This document shows positions 26,482-35,602 of a DNA stretch of 64,000 nucleotides, piece by piece; position 1 is the stretch's first letter, and each line of letters starts with the position of its first letter. The translations under genes and the position numbers were made by a program. Origin of the DNA: Rohdeia sp041398665 (GTDB taxonomy: Bacteria; Planctomycetota; UBA1135; GCA-002686595); the NCBI GenBank assembly GCA_041398665.1, contig JAWKUH010000004.1, positions 183,457 to 247,456 of the forward strand, written 5' to 3'. The notes under the pieces were generated by a model that was given only the letters and a program-made list of their open reading frames with translations, ran no database searches and had not been told where the DNA came from.

Positions 26482-27354
26482 TCACGGGTTGCAGCTCGGG
26501 CAGTCCGCCGGCTCGGCGGCGGCACCGCCCTCGGGAAGCTCGACCACGACGACGTGCGCACAGCCCGAGCAGCCGTGCCGCGCCGCGCGCGGACGACGGG
26601 TCGGCGTCCCGCAAGCGGTGCAGGGCAGGCCGCGCACGACGTCGACGCGACCGAAGCCGGGTCGTCCGCAGGCCGGACACGGCGTGCCGATCCGCGCGAC
26701 GAGGTCCGCCGCCGATCGGTCGATCGCGCGCATCCGCGTGGGGTTGCGGTGGGCGCGCATGTCGCTCTGGGCGAACAGGGGCAGCCCGCTCCGCTCGGCG
26801 TCGGCGAGGATCGCGCGCGCCGTCCGTTCGAGGTCGACCGCGCCCTCGACGTCTCGCTCCACGACGCGCGGCGGATCGCCGAGGACGAGGACGAGACCGT
26901 GCCCCGGGAAGCCGATGCGCGCGCCGAACGTCGCGACCTCCTCGACCGTTCGGCACCTCGCGCGGGCGTGGTTCGTGACGAGGCTCGCGTCGCGCCCCAC
27001 GATCTCGAGACCGCGCGCGACGTCGACGAGCAACACGAGCTCGATCCCGAGCTGCACCGCGGGCACCTCGGGGTGCGGGACGAAGCTGCCCTCGCTCGCG
27101 ATCGCGAGGTCGAGACCGGTCGCCTCGATCCCGGCCAGCGCTTTCGCCCGCGCCGTGTCGAGCGCGGTGCCGGTGCGCGGCCGCTCGCCGCTGAAGGTCC
27201 CGAACCGGTCGGTGTCGAGACCGTCGGGCACGACGCAACGCAGTCCGAGCGCCTCCTGGAGCCGCGGCGCGAGGACCCGCTCCTTCCCGTGCATCGTCGC
27301 GATGCAGGCGGTACGACCCGACAGGTCGAACACGCGCTCAGTCGCGAAGAGCAC
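26482..27354 (-). CDS. DUF6671-like protein with C-terminal zinc ribbons
   Basis: 290 residues from a GTG start preceded by a purine-rich GGGAGGCGGAG; it overlaps the end of dabA by 17 bases. The N-terminal two-thirds (ATMHGKERVLAPRLQEALGL, GSFVPHP, LVTNHARA) match the DUF6671 proteins that I associate with DUF2309/DabA loci. The C-terminus carries four Cys pairs (CPACG, CTACG, CSGCA, CPSC), consistent with two zinc ribbons. The location suggests an accessory role in inorganic-carbon uptake. Family name is from memory of such neighbourhoods, so moderately sure. Confidence 0.72.
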   Translation of the reverse strand: MLFATERVFDLSGRTACIATMHGKERVLAPRLQEALGLRCVVPDGLDTDRFGTFSGERPRTGTALDTARAKALAGIEATGLDLAIASEGSFVPHPEVPAVQLGIELVLLVDVARGLEIVGRDASLVTNHARARCRTVEEVATFGARIGFPGHGLVLVLGDPPRVVERDVEGAVDLERTARAILADAERSGLPLFAQSDMRAHRNPTRMRAIDRSAADLVARIGTPCPACGRPGFGRVDVVRGLPCTACGTPTRRPRAARHGCSGCAHVVVVELPEGGAAAEPADCPSCNP

Positions 27355-29827
27355 GCTCCGCCTCCCGCCACCCGCCTCCCGGGCAGCGCACGTGCGACGC
27401 GCCGTCGTCGTCGATCCGGAAGAGGTGCAGCCAACCGTTGTCGACGAGCCGGCGGACGACCTCGTGCCTCTCGATGACGTCGTCGATCGCGGCCGCCGGC
27501 GCCTCGACGAACACGCCGAGGCGCAGCGGCTCGTGGCGCCACTCGCGACCGTCGTGCAGCGACTGGAGCGCGAGTCCGATGCGCAGGTCGCCACCGTTGC
27601 CCTCGAAGACGCCGATGTTCCCGCCGACGACGTTGTGGAGCACCTTGTTGCCGCTGCCGAACCGGCGGTTGTCGACCGTCGACGCGTAGTACTGCAGGTT
27701 GATCCAGTTCGTCACCACCATCGGAGCGGTGAGGATCAGCTCGAGCGTCGCGAAGCCGTCGTCGGTGCGCCAGTCGTAGTCGTGGAGGAAGACGCGGCCT
27801 CCGAGGTCCATGTGTCTCGTCCGCGCACGAGGCGCCACGACGAAGGCGGCGTTGCCCGCGAGGCCCCACTCCGGTCGCACCTGCGCCCAGTCGGCCGCGC
27901 GCCGGCGCAGCGCACCGGCGAGTGCGTTCGGCCGCGCACGGAGTTCGCCGAGACCGAGCGACGCTGCGCGTTCCGCTCGCGTCGCGTCGCCGGCGGCGGC
28001 GAGCCAGGCCTCGAGCCGCCGGAGGTCGTCGGCGTGGCTCGCAGGGAGCTCGTCGGTGTCGAAGAGGCGGACGTCGTCCGTCGTCGTGTCGTGCAGCGCG
28101 GCGACGAAGTGCGTCGTCGCGGGGATCTCGACGCCGCGCGCCGCGAGACCGGTCCGAACCGCGGGATCCTCGAGCAGCGCCGCGAGCAGTCGCGCGTTCA
28201 CCTCACCCGTCCCGCCGCCGCAGGCTCCGCAGTCGAGCCCCGCCGCGTGCGGGTTGTTCGCGCTCGTGCTGCCGTGGCCGACGAGCAGCACGAGTCGCGC
28301 GAAGTCGCGCACCAGCCCCATCGAACGCAGGACGCCCGCCGCCAGCTCGACGCGTCGCTGCATCGTCACCTCGGGCACCGCGGCGTCCCACGACGGTCGG
28401 AGCCGTGAAGCGTCCTGCGCGCGCAACCCCGCGAGGTCGGCGCGTGCGGGGCGCGCGGCGCGGCCGAGACTCGTCGCGAGACTGGTGCGAAGGAGCGCCA
28501 CGCCGTCGAGCAGTCCGAGCGACTCGACGAAGGTGAAGACGGACGACGCGCTGCCCTTGAACCTCGACCACAGGCGCCCGCGAGCGAGCGCGTCGCGGCG
28601 CCGCTCCGCGACGTGCGAGGCGTGCTCGCACGTCTCGCCGACCGCGATCGCGGCGGCGAGCAGGCCCGGGAGCTGGGGACGTGCGGCCTCCGTCCCGATC
28701 GGCACGTGCGCGACGGGCAGTCCGAAGAAGCCCGCGAAGCCGCGCGTCCGGACGGCGTCCAGGCTCGCGTCCTCGAGCGCGCGGCGGAGGCGCTCGGACC
28801 TCACGTCGATGCAGAACACCGCCTGGACGTCCGGCGCGCGCGCGGCGTCGACGCGGTCCGCGCTCGACCGGAGCCCGTGCACGAGACCACGCTGGAACGC
28901 GATCTCGGCGGCGTGCTGCAACAGCCAGTCGACGTCGTGCACCGAGCGCAGGCGCCGCACCTCGTCGGCGTGCTCCTCGAGTTCGCGCCGCCAGGCCGGG
29001 AGTCGGTCGAGGAGGCCGTGGTCCTCCACGAGCAACAGCTCCCACGCGAGTCGGATCGCGAGGAGCTCGACGACGTGGTCGTCCGACCCGCCGGCGAGCT
29101 CGGCCTGCCAGCGCCGGTACGCGCACCACGCCGCCCAACCGCGCACGGTCGCGAGCAGCGCGCCGAAGTAGGCCGCGCGGTGCTCGGGCCGGACGCCGAG
29201 CTTCTCGACGACGAACTCGATGCACGTGGGAGCCGTCTCGGGGAGCGCCGTCACCCGTCGCGCGAAGTCGGCGCGTCCCGCGCGCATCGGGAGGCCGCGG
29301 TCCGTGGCGAGCAGCCGTCGCCACGTCCCGAAGAGCCCGAACTCCCGCGGCAGGCTCCAGGAAGACTGCGTGCGGTCGAAGTACGACGCGGTGTGTTGAC
29401 TGATCTGGTGGACGACGACGTCGCCCCACGACTGCGGTTCGCGGCGCAGGCGCGAGCGGTCCGCGACGTCGGTGACGAGCGTCGTCCTGCGCGGCGGCGC
29501 GGGCTCGTCCTCCGCCTTCGCGAGGAGTTCGTCGACCGAGAGCGCCGATCCCGCCGTGCGCAGCGCCGCGCCGAGGTCCTCGCGGGTGATCTCGCCGCGA
29601 CGGACCTGCTCGAGCCGCCGCGTGCGCGGGACGAACGTGTCGACGCCCGCGAGCGCGGCGAGCTCGGCCGCGACGGAACGCACGTCCCGGTCGACGTAGC
29701 CCCAGTAGGGATTGACGGCGATGAAGCGATCGAGCGGCCAGGTCGGCGCAACGCGGCGACAGGCCTCGCGGACGGCGTCCGCCGTCGAGGCGTCGGGGCG
29801 GCGGGGAGGAACGGCGGTGGCGGTCAT
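27338..29827 (-). CDS. dabA: Inorganic carbon accumulation subunit DabA (DUF2309)
   Basis: 829 residues, ATG start overlapping the dabB stop (ATGA). DabA is a cytoplasmic zinc protein distantly related to beta-carbonic anhydrases; with DabB it drives energy-coupled conversion of CO2 to bicarbonate. The expected zinc/active-site residues are present: Cys339 and Asp341 in FCIDVRSE, His518 in VGHGSTSANNP and Cys533 in LDCGACGG. The His-Cys spacing of 15 equals that reported for Halothiobacillus DabA. Other family strings: FIAVNPYWGY and the C-terminal WINLQYYASTVDNRRFGSG. Intact. Confidence 0.95.
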   Translation of the reverse strand: MTATAVPPRRPDASTADAVREACRRVAPTWPLDRFIAVNPYWGYVDRDVRSVAAELAALAGVDTFVPRTRRLEQVRRGEITREDLGAALRTAGSALSVDELLAKAEDEPAPPRRTTLVTDVADRSRLRREPQSWGDVVVHQISQHTASYFDRTQSSWSLPREFGLFGTWRRLLATDRGLPMRAGRADFARRVTALPETAPTCIEFVVEKLGVRPEHRAAYFGALLATVRGWAAWCAYRRWQAELAGGSDDHVVELLAIRLAWELLLVEDHGLLDRLPAWRRELEEHADEVRRLRSVHDVDWLLQHAAEIAFQRGLVHGLRSSADRVDAARAPDVQAVFCIDVRSERLRRALEDASLDAVRTRGFAGFFGLPVAHVPIGTEAARPQLPGLLAAAIAVGETCEHASHVAERRRDALARGRLWSRFKGSASSVFTFVESLGLLDGVALLRTSLATSLGRAARPARADLAGLRAQDASRLRPSWDAAVPEVTMQRRVELAAGVLRSMGLVRDFARLVLLVGHGSTSANNPHAAGLDCGACGGGTGEVNARLLAALLEDPAVRTGLAARGVEIPATTHFVAALHDTTTDDVRLFDTDELPASHADDLRRLEAWLAAAGDATRAERAASLGLGELRARPNALAGALRRRAADWAQVRPEWGLAGNAAFVVAPRARTRHMDLGGRVFLHDYDWRTDDGFATLELILTAPMVVTNWINLQYYASTVDNRRFGSGNKVLHNVVGGNIGVFEGNGGDLRIGLALQSLHDGREWRHEPLRLGVFVEAPAAAIDDVIERHEVVRRLVDNGWLHLFRIDDDGASHVRCPGGGWREAERALRD

Positions 29828-31413
29828 CGGGTGGTGTCGTGACGGAGGTTCGGGATGGAGGAGCCTTCGCTCGAGATGCGGACGGGCCAGACCCGCAGCG
29901 TCAGTCGCGTGAAGCGCTCGTCGAGGAACAGGCCGCCGTAGACCCAGGCGTAGAGCAGACGCGCGGGGCGCTCCGAGCCGCGGCTCGCGACGTAGGTCTG
30001 CACGGCGAACAGGAGCACGAACGCGCCGGCGACGAAGGCCGCGAGCGCGGTGTCGGTCGGCGTCGGGACGCGACTCGGCGCGGTGCCGAGCCAGGCCTCG
30101 AGGACGTGGTGGAGCGCGAAGTAGAGGACGACGACCGCGAACGCGATCGCGGGTCCCGACCACCGCGCGAGCCGTCCCGCTCCGTCCGCGGCGCCGCCGA
30201 GGAACGGCGTCACCGCGAGTGCGACGACCACCGACATCGCGGCGAGAGCGGGACGCTCGAGGACCGGGACCCCGGCGAGGTGCGTCGCGACGAACACCGC
30301 GGCGAGGCTCGCGAGCGCGACGAGTACGCGCGACGTCGTCGAGCGCGTCGGAGCCTGAGGCGACATCGCCCCGACGACGCTCCGCTGCACCGTCCCGCCG
30401 GCGGCCAGGAAGGCGTGCGCCTTGTAGAGGGAGTGCGCGACGAGGTGCAACAGCGCCATCTCGTACAGGCCGAGACCGCACTGCATCGCCATGAACCCCA
30501 TCTGCGCGCAGGTCGACCAGGCGAGGGCGACCTTGACGCTGATGCGCGTCGTCGTGACGAGACCGGCGATCACCGCCGTGAGGCCGCCGACGACGACGAG
30601 CAGAACCTGCGCCGCGGGCGTGGCCGAGACGAGCTCGCCCAGTCGGATCAGCACGAAGCCGCCGAGGTTGATCACTCCGGCGTGCAGGAGCGCGGAGACG
30701 GGCGTCGGCGCCTCCATGACCTGGATCAACCACCCGTGCACGGGGAGCTGCGCGCTCTTGAGCAGCACCGCGACGGCAACGAGCGTCACGGCGACCTGAG
30801 CCGCCGGAGCGAGGGCATGGGACGCGGCTGCGAGCTCCGCGAGTTCGCCGACGCTCCGCGTCCCGAAGGTCGAGTACAGGAGCGCGACGGCCGTCAGCAC
30901 GCAGACGTCCGCGAGTCGGCTCGCGAGGAACTTCTTGTGCGCCGCCATCTGCGCGTTCGGGCGGTCGCGATAGAAGACGAGCAGGTTCTGGAGAGCGAGG
31001 CTCGTCGCGATCCATGCCAGGGCGAGCACGAGGAGGTCGTCCGTCGCGACGACGAGGGACGCACCCGCGAGCGCGCCGAGCAGCCAGCGCACGAAACGGT
31101 GCTGCCCCGGTTCGCCCTCGAGGTAGGTGCGCGAGTAGCGCGCGAGGACCCAGCCGACGAGGGCGACGAGGACGAGCACCACGGGTCGCGCGGACGCCGC
31201 GGCTCCCCCACCCCCCGGCTCCGCGACCGCGGCGACCGCCGAACCGACGGCCGCGACCAGGGCGAGGCGGACGGTCGCGCACGCCGCTCGCCACACGGCC
31301 TCGACGCGCAGCGCCGGGAGCGGGGCGAGCAGGGCGCCGAGCGCGAGGACGGCGGGGACGGCGTGCGCCAGGAGGGCGCGCAGGGCGGCGGGATCGCTGA
31401 GGTCGTGGGGCAT
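29824..31413 (-). CDS. dabB: Inorganic carbon transporter subunit DabB (NuoL/MrpA-like)
   Basis: 529 residues with about 13 membrane helices; ATG at 31413 chosen because upstream sequence is arginine-rich and non-coding. The proton-antiporter fold is shown by YSRTYLEGEP, the conserved KFLASRLAD and LLKSAQLPVHGWL segments, APTPVSALLHAGVINLGGF and HLVAHSLYKAHAFL, carrying the channel lysines and histidines. DabB supplies the ion gradient coupling to DabA. The two genes overlap by four bases. A LysR gene is divergent. Confidence 0.93.
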   Translation of the reverse strand: MPHDLSDPAALRALLAHAVPAVLALGALLAPLPALRVEAVWRAACATVRLALVAAVGSAVAAVAEPGGGGAAASARPVVLVLVALVGWVLARYSRTYLEGEPGQHRFVRWLLGALAGASLVVATDDLLVLALAWIATSLALQNLLVFYRDRPNAQMAAHKKFLASRLADVCVLTAVALLYSTFGTRSVGELAELAAASHALAPAAQVAVTLVAVAVLLKSAQLPVHGWLIQVMEAPTPVSALLHAGVINLGGFVLIRLGELVSATPAAQVLLVVVGGLTAVIAGLVTTTRISVKVALAWSTCAQMGFMAMQCGLGLYEMALLHLVAHSLYKAHAFLAAGGTVQRSVVGAMSPQAPTRSTTSRVLVALASLAAVFVATHLAGVPVLERPALAAMSVVVALAVTPFLGGAADGAGRLARWSGPAIAFAVVVLYFALHHVLEAWLGTAPSRVPTPTDTALAAFVAGAFVLLFAVQTYVASRGSERPARLLYAWVYGGLFLDERFTRLTLRVWPVRISSEGSSIPNLRHDTTR

Positions 31414-31544
31414 GGCGGCTGGGTCGGTGCGCCGGGCCGGTCGGGGTCCGGATCGCACGACCGCGGGAGTCTTGCCCCGCGCCCACCGTTCTGCGAAGCT
31501 CAAATATCGCGCACAATCGTTCTGTTCTGGAGAACGCTCGGGCG
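31414..31544. promoter_or_regulatory. Divergent dabB/LysR control region
   Basis: 131 bases between the two start codons. The part nearest the LysR gene is AT-rich for this genome (around 31498-31530) and contains a perfect 12-base palindrome, GTTCTGGAGAAC, at 31524-31535. This overlaps the Shine-Dalgarno of the LysR gene (GGAG). It could be part of an autoregulatory operator. No -35/-10 pair was identified with confidence. Confidence 0.5.
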
Positions 31545-32447
31545 ATGCACCAGCTCAACTACCACCACCTCCACTACTTCCGGGCCGTCGCCAAGGAGGG
31601 CAACCTCACCCGCGCGGCGAACCGCCTGCACGTCTCGCAGTCCGCGCTCTCCACGCAGATCCGCCAGCTCGAGCGGCAGATCGGTCAGGCCCTGTTCGTC
31701 CGCACCGCGCGCACGATGCAGCTCACGGAGACGGGCCGTCTGGTCCTGGGGTACGCCGAGACCATCTTCACGTGCGGCGACGAACTGATGGCCGTCCTGG
31801 CCGAGGAGCGCGCCCCCGACCGTCAGGTCCTGCGCATCGGCGCCGTCTCGACCCTGTCGCGCAACTTCCAGGAGAACTTCTTTCGTCAGGTCCTCCACCG
31901 CGAGGACGTCGAACTCGTCCTCCGCTCGGGAGGTCTCGGCGAGCTCCTGACGCGGCTGCGGGTGCACAGCCTCGATCTGATCCTCTCGAACCGGCGCGTG
32001 ACGAGTTCGGCCGAGGACCCCTGGCGCTGCAAGCGGATCGCGCGACAGCCCGTCAGCCTCGTGGGCCAGCCGCGCCCGCGCCGCCGCGCGTTCCGCTTCC
32101 CCGACGACGTCGGAGACGTCGCGCTCCTGCTTCCCGGACGGGACAGCGACGTTCGCTCGTCCTTCGACCTGATGTGCAGCGAACTCGGGATCCGCTACCG
32201 GCTCCGGGCCGAGGTCGACGACATGGCCCTCCTGCGCCTGCTCGCGCGCGACTCGGACGGCGTCGCGCTCGTGCCGACGGTCGTCGTGCAGGACGAGCTC
32301 AGGACGGGGCGTCTCGTCGAGTACGCGGTCGTGCCGGACCTCTACGAGGACTTCTACGGCATCACGGTGCCGAGGCGCTTCGCGCCGCCGCTCCTGAAGA
32401 CGTTGCTCGCCCAGTCGGAGGCGGACGTCCTCGAGGCGCCGGCCTGA
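31545..32447 (+). CDS. LysR-family transcriptional regulator (NhaR-like)
   Basis: 300 residues, ATG start after GGAG. The N-terminal winged helix is typical: NYHHLHYFRAVAKEGNLTRA, LHVSQSALSTQIRQLE, LFVRTARTMQLTETG. This sequence type is closest to the NhaR subgroup. The C-terminal substrate-binding domain (about 92-295) is complete. Position and orientation, divergent from dabBA-DUF6671, suggest that it regulates inorganic-carbon uptake, as LysR regulators do in other Dab-encoding bacteria; that is an inference. Confidence 0.92.
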   Translation: MHQLNYHHLHYFRAVAKEGNLTRAANRLHVSQSALSTQIRQLERQIGQALFVRTARTMQLTETGRLVLGYAETIFTCGDELMAVLAEERAPDRQVLRIGAVSTLSRNFQENFFRQVLHREDVELVLRSGGLGELLTRLRVHSLDLILSNRRVTSSAEDPWRCKRIARQPVSLVGQPRPRRRAFRFPDDVGDVALLLPGRDSDVRSSFDLMCSELGIRYRLRAEVDDMALLRLLARDSDGVALVPTVVVQDELRTGRLVEYAVVPDLYEDFYGITVPRRFAPPLLKTLLAQSEADVLEAPA

Positions 32448-32554
32448 ACGCGGGCGTCCGACCGCGTCGTTCCCGCCGGGGCGCCGCGCGCGCCTCTCCC
32501 GCCCCGAGGCGCGGCGCGCGCGCGCTACCCTCGGTCCGGGGAGGTGTGGGGTCG

Positions 32555-33595
32555 ATGGGAGTTCGCTCGGGCGTGGGTCGAGGCCGGTTCGTCGGCGCGT
32601 CGTCGTGGTCGGGAGCACGCGGGTCGTCGCCGAGGCGGACGCGGACCGCGGAGGCCGCGCTGCTGCTCGCGGTCGCGGTGTTCGGGACGGCGCTCGTCGC
32701 GGCGCTCGGGACGTCGCGGGGTGCGACGGTCGACGTCGAGGCGCGCGATTCCGTCTCGCGTTCCGCCGGACTCCTCTCCGCCTCCGGCGAGCTCGCGACG
32801 GCCGAACTCGGCCGCGGGACCGCGACGATCGCGCGAACCGACCGGCCGAACCCGTTCGCGGTCGTCGACGCCGCGCCGCCCGAGCCGGAGGCGGTCGACG
32901 GACCCGCGGACCCCGACGCGACGCTCGCGGAACTCGTCGCGGCGCTGCGCCACGACGACACGCCCTGGAACGCGCGCGTCGCCGCCTACGAGTTGCGGCG
33001 CCGCGGTCGCGCCGCGCTCCCCGCCCTCTATCCCGCACTCGACTCGGACGACGCGCAACAGCGCTGCTACGTCGCGCGCGTCCTCGTCGACCTCGGCGAG
33101 CCCGTCACCGACGCGATCCTGGCGATCGCCGCGGAGAACCTCGTCGGCGGCGTCGACCTCGAGGACCGCGTGGAATGGGCCGCGCGGTTGCTCGACGACC
33201 ACGATGCCTCGGCGCAACCGCACCTCGCGGCCTGCCTCGTCTCGAGCGACCCGCAACAGCGCTTCCTCGCGTCCTACCTCGCGGCGCGCTCGGGGCGACC
33301 GGCGCTGCGCGACGCGGCCGTCGAGATCCTGATCGAGCACCTCGGCGACAACGACGTGCGCTGGGACGCGGAGCTCGCGCGCGAGGCGCTCACGCAGCTC
33401 AGCTACCTCGCGCTCCCGCGCGTCACCTCCGCCGCCCGCACGACGAGCGACGCGCAGGCCCGGCGCTACCTCGAACGCATCCAGGTCGACATCGTGCGCA
33501 ACGCGGACCACGCGTCGCCGAGCCAGTCCGCCTGGCTGGGGACGAACAGCCCGATGCCGACGTGGTGGCTCGACCGGGGTCACGCGTCGTACTGA
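32555..33595 (+). CDS. Membrane-anchored HEAT-like repeat protein
   Basis: 346 residues, ATG start preceded by GGGGAGG 11 bases upstream. One membrane helix near residues 31-50 (AALLLAVAVFGTALVAAL) precedes a helical-repeat domain (about 125-310) with HEAT-type units, for example ELVAALRHDDTPWNARVAAY and ACLVSSDPQQRFLASYLAA. No catalytic motif. Likely a periplasmic-side scaffold. No operon partner on the same strand. Confidence 0.72.
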   Translation: MGVRSGVGRGRFVGASSWSGARGSSPRRTRTAEAALLLAVAVFGTALVAALGTSRGATVDVEARDSVSRSAGLLSASGELATAELGRGTATIARTDRPNPFAVVDAAPPEPEAVDGPADPDATLAELVAALRHDDTPWNARVAAYELRRRGRAALPALYPALDSDDAQQRCYVARVLVDLGEPVTDAILAIAAENLVGGVDLEDRVEWAARLLDDHDASAQPHLAACLVSSDPQQRFLASYLAARSGRPALRDAAVEILIEHLGDNDVRWDAELAREALTQLSYLALPRVTSAARTTSDAQARRYLERIQVDIVRNADHASPSQSAWLGTNSPMPTWWLDRGHASY

Positions 33596-33620
33596 CGCCC
33601 GCTCGGTCTGGAACGCCGCG

Positions 33621-35174
33621 TCACCGACCGTAGGCGTCGAGGAAGGCGTTGCCGAACACGCCGTCCGGGTCCCAACGGCGCTTCGCCGCGAAGAACGCAG
33701 GCGCCGTCGGGTAGGCGCGCTCGAACTGCTCGCGCGTCGCGTGGAGCCGGTACGGCAGGTAGTGGCGGCCGCCCTGCTCGAGTGCCGCGTCGACGAGCTC
33801 GCGCGTCAGGTCGCGCATCGCCGTCTCGGCAGCGTCCGTGCGCTCCTGCACGAACAGCATCACGAACGAGAGCATCGGGCCGTCCGCGTAGCGCAGGAAC
33901 GTCGTGTCGTCGCGCTCGACACTGCGGACGGTCACGTTGAGGAGGTCCGGTGCGTCGTCTCCGCCGCTCCCTTCGCCCTGCACCAGCTCGCGGACGCGCG
34001 CCACGAACGCGTCCGCGCCCGCGCGCGGCACGAAGTATTCGTGCAGCACGTCGGTCGTCGCCGCGGTCCGGTTCTCGAACGTCTCGACGCCCTCGTCGAG
34101 CAGCTGGTTGCGCGAGAAGACGCCGCTCTGCAGCAGCGGCTGCACCTCGGTCTCGGCCTCCCACCGCAGCCGCTTTCCGTACTCGCTCCCGACCGACCCG
34201 CGCAGCACGGCACGGCGCAGCTCGACGAAACTCGGGTCCGCGAGTTCGGGGACGGAACCGTCCTCGGCGGGCTCGGGGTGGAAGAGATAGAGCACGACGT
34301 CGTCGAGGAAGCGCCTCCGCTCGACGTTCATCCGTGCGAACGCCATCTGGGTGTCGGGATGCTGCGCGAGCATCTCGTCGTAGGCGCCGAGCGCCTCGCC
34401 GGCGCGCACGACGCGTCGCTCCAGGCGATAGCGCTCGTTCCGCACGACGTCGAGTTCCGCCTCGAGCACGATCCCGAACAGTCCGTAGCCGCCGAGCACG
34501 AGCGAGAAGAGCTCGGGCTCCTCGTCGCGACTCGCGCGCACCACCCGGCCGTCCGCGAGCAGCACGCGCAGCGAACGCACGGTCGACGCGATGGGCGGGC
34601 GACCGTGCTGCCAGCCGTGGCAGTTCACGCTGACCGAGCCGCCGACGGTGAACGAGTCGTTCGACTGCATCACGGCCGGAGAGAGCCCGTGCGGATCGAG
34701 GAATCGGATGACGTCGTGCCAGATCGCGCCGGCGCCGACGCGCAGCACCTGCCGCTCCACATCGAGTTCCATCGTCCGAAGGGGTCGCATGTCGACGACG
34801 ATCCCGTCCTCGGCGATGGTGTGCCCGCCCATGCTGTGGCGCGCACCGGCGACCGAGACCACGAGTCCGTCGCGCGCGGCCCGGCGGACGAGCTCGACGA
34901 GCTGCGCCTCCGCCGCCGCCGCGTCCTCCGCGACCGGTACCACCTCGAACACGCGCGTCCGTTCGAGCCGACTGGCGTCGTCGACGAAGCCCGGGGGCGG
35001 CGGGACGCGTTCGTCGACGTCGTGCGCGATCGTCGTCGCGACGTGGCTCGCCGGGCGGAACACGACGGCGAGCGCGACGGCGACGCACGCCACCGCGACG
35101 AAGCGCCGCCGCCGTCGGCGCGGGACGCGCGCGGTGCGACGGTCGATCTCGTCCGGAGGGAGTGCGTCGGTCAT
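33621..35174 (-). CDS. FAD-binding oxidoreductase (VAO/PCMH family, aldonolactone-oxidase-like)
   Basis: 517 residues, ATG start. An Arg-rich stretch and one membrane helix (about 24-42) anchor the protein. The FAD-binding PCMH domain follows: VSVAGARHSMGGHT, VVDMRPLRTM, LRVGAGAIWHDVI, MQSNDSFTVGGSVSVNCHGW and LGGYGLFGIVLEAEL. The C-terminus has the family end RWDPDGVFGNAFLDAYG. Related enzymes oxidise sugar lactones or alcohols, or reduce sterol side chains; the substrate is not inferable. Probably exposed to the periplasm. Confidence 0.87.
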   Translation of the reverse strand: MTDALPPDEIDRRTARVPRRRRRRFVAVACVAVALAVVFRPASHVATTIAHDVDERVPPPPGFVDDASRLERTRVFEVVPVAEDAAAAEAQLVELVRRAARDGLVVSVAGARHSMGGHTIAEDGIVVDMRPLRTMELDVERQVLRVGAGAIWHDVIRFLDPHGLSPAVMQSNDSFTVGGSVSVNCHGWQHGRPPIASTVRSLRVLLADGRVVRASRDEEPELFSLVLGGYGLFGIVLEAELDVVRNERYRLERRVVRAGEALGAYDEMLAQHPDTQMAFARMNVERRRFLDDVVLYLFHPEPAEDGSVPELADPSFVELRRAVLRGSVGSEYGKRLRWEAETEVQPLLQSGVFSRNQLLDEGVETFENRTAATTDVLHEYFVPRAGADAFVARVRELVQGEGSGGDDAPDLLNVTVRSVERDDTTFLRYADGPMLSFVMLFVQERTDAAETAMRDLTRELVDAALEQGGRHYLPYRLHATREQFERAYPTAPAFFAAKRRWDPDGVFGNAFLDAYGR

Positions 35175-35207
35175 GGCGGCGTCGTCGGCGGCTCCCTCCG
35201 GGGCGAG

Positions 35208-35492
35208 CTACTCCTTCGCCTTCTCGGAGTAGCTCCGGTACGTCCGCCGCACCTCGTCCCAGCCCGCCATCAGGCTCTTCGCGACGGCCTGCGACTCGCG
35301 CGCACCGGTCGCCGCGGCTTCGCCGAGCGTCTTCTTCGCCTTCTCGTAGCCCGGCTCGATCTTCGTGCGCAGCTCCTCGACGGCGTCGCGCAGTTCCTTC
35401 TTGCCGAGGTTCGCCTGCACGCGCAGGCCGTCGACCCGAGCGCGCACGGCGTCGAGTTCGCGTTTCAGCATCTCCAGCGGGTTCAAGGTCAT
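35208..35492 (-). CDS. Small coiled-coil protein, hypothetical
   Basis: 94 residues, ATG start. Strongly helical and charged throughout, with heptad-like spacing (LDAVRARVDGLRVQANLGKK and so on). No membrane helix and no known family. It lies 33 bases before the FAD oxidoreductase start on the same strand, so the two may be co-transcribed. Confidence 0.65.
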   Translation of the reverse strand: MTLNPLEMLKRELDAVRARVDGLRVQANLGKKELRDAVEELRTKIEPGYEKAKKTLGEAAATGARESQAVAKSLMAGWDEVRRTYRSYSEKAKE

Positions 35493-35602
35493 GGTCGCTC
35501 CTCCTCGGGCGGTCGATCCGCACCGGACGTGAACCTACCACGGACGGCGCGACACGCGATCGCATCGGTCGCGCACGTGGTGCGGCGAGCGAGCGCGCGA
35601 CG

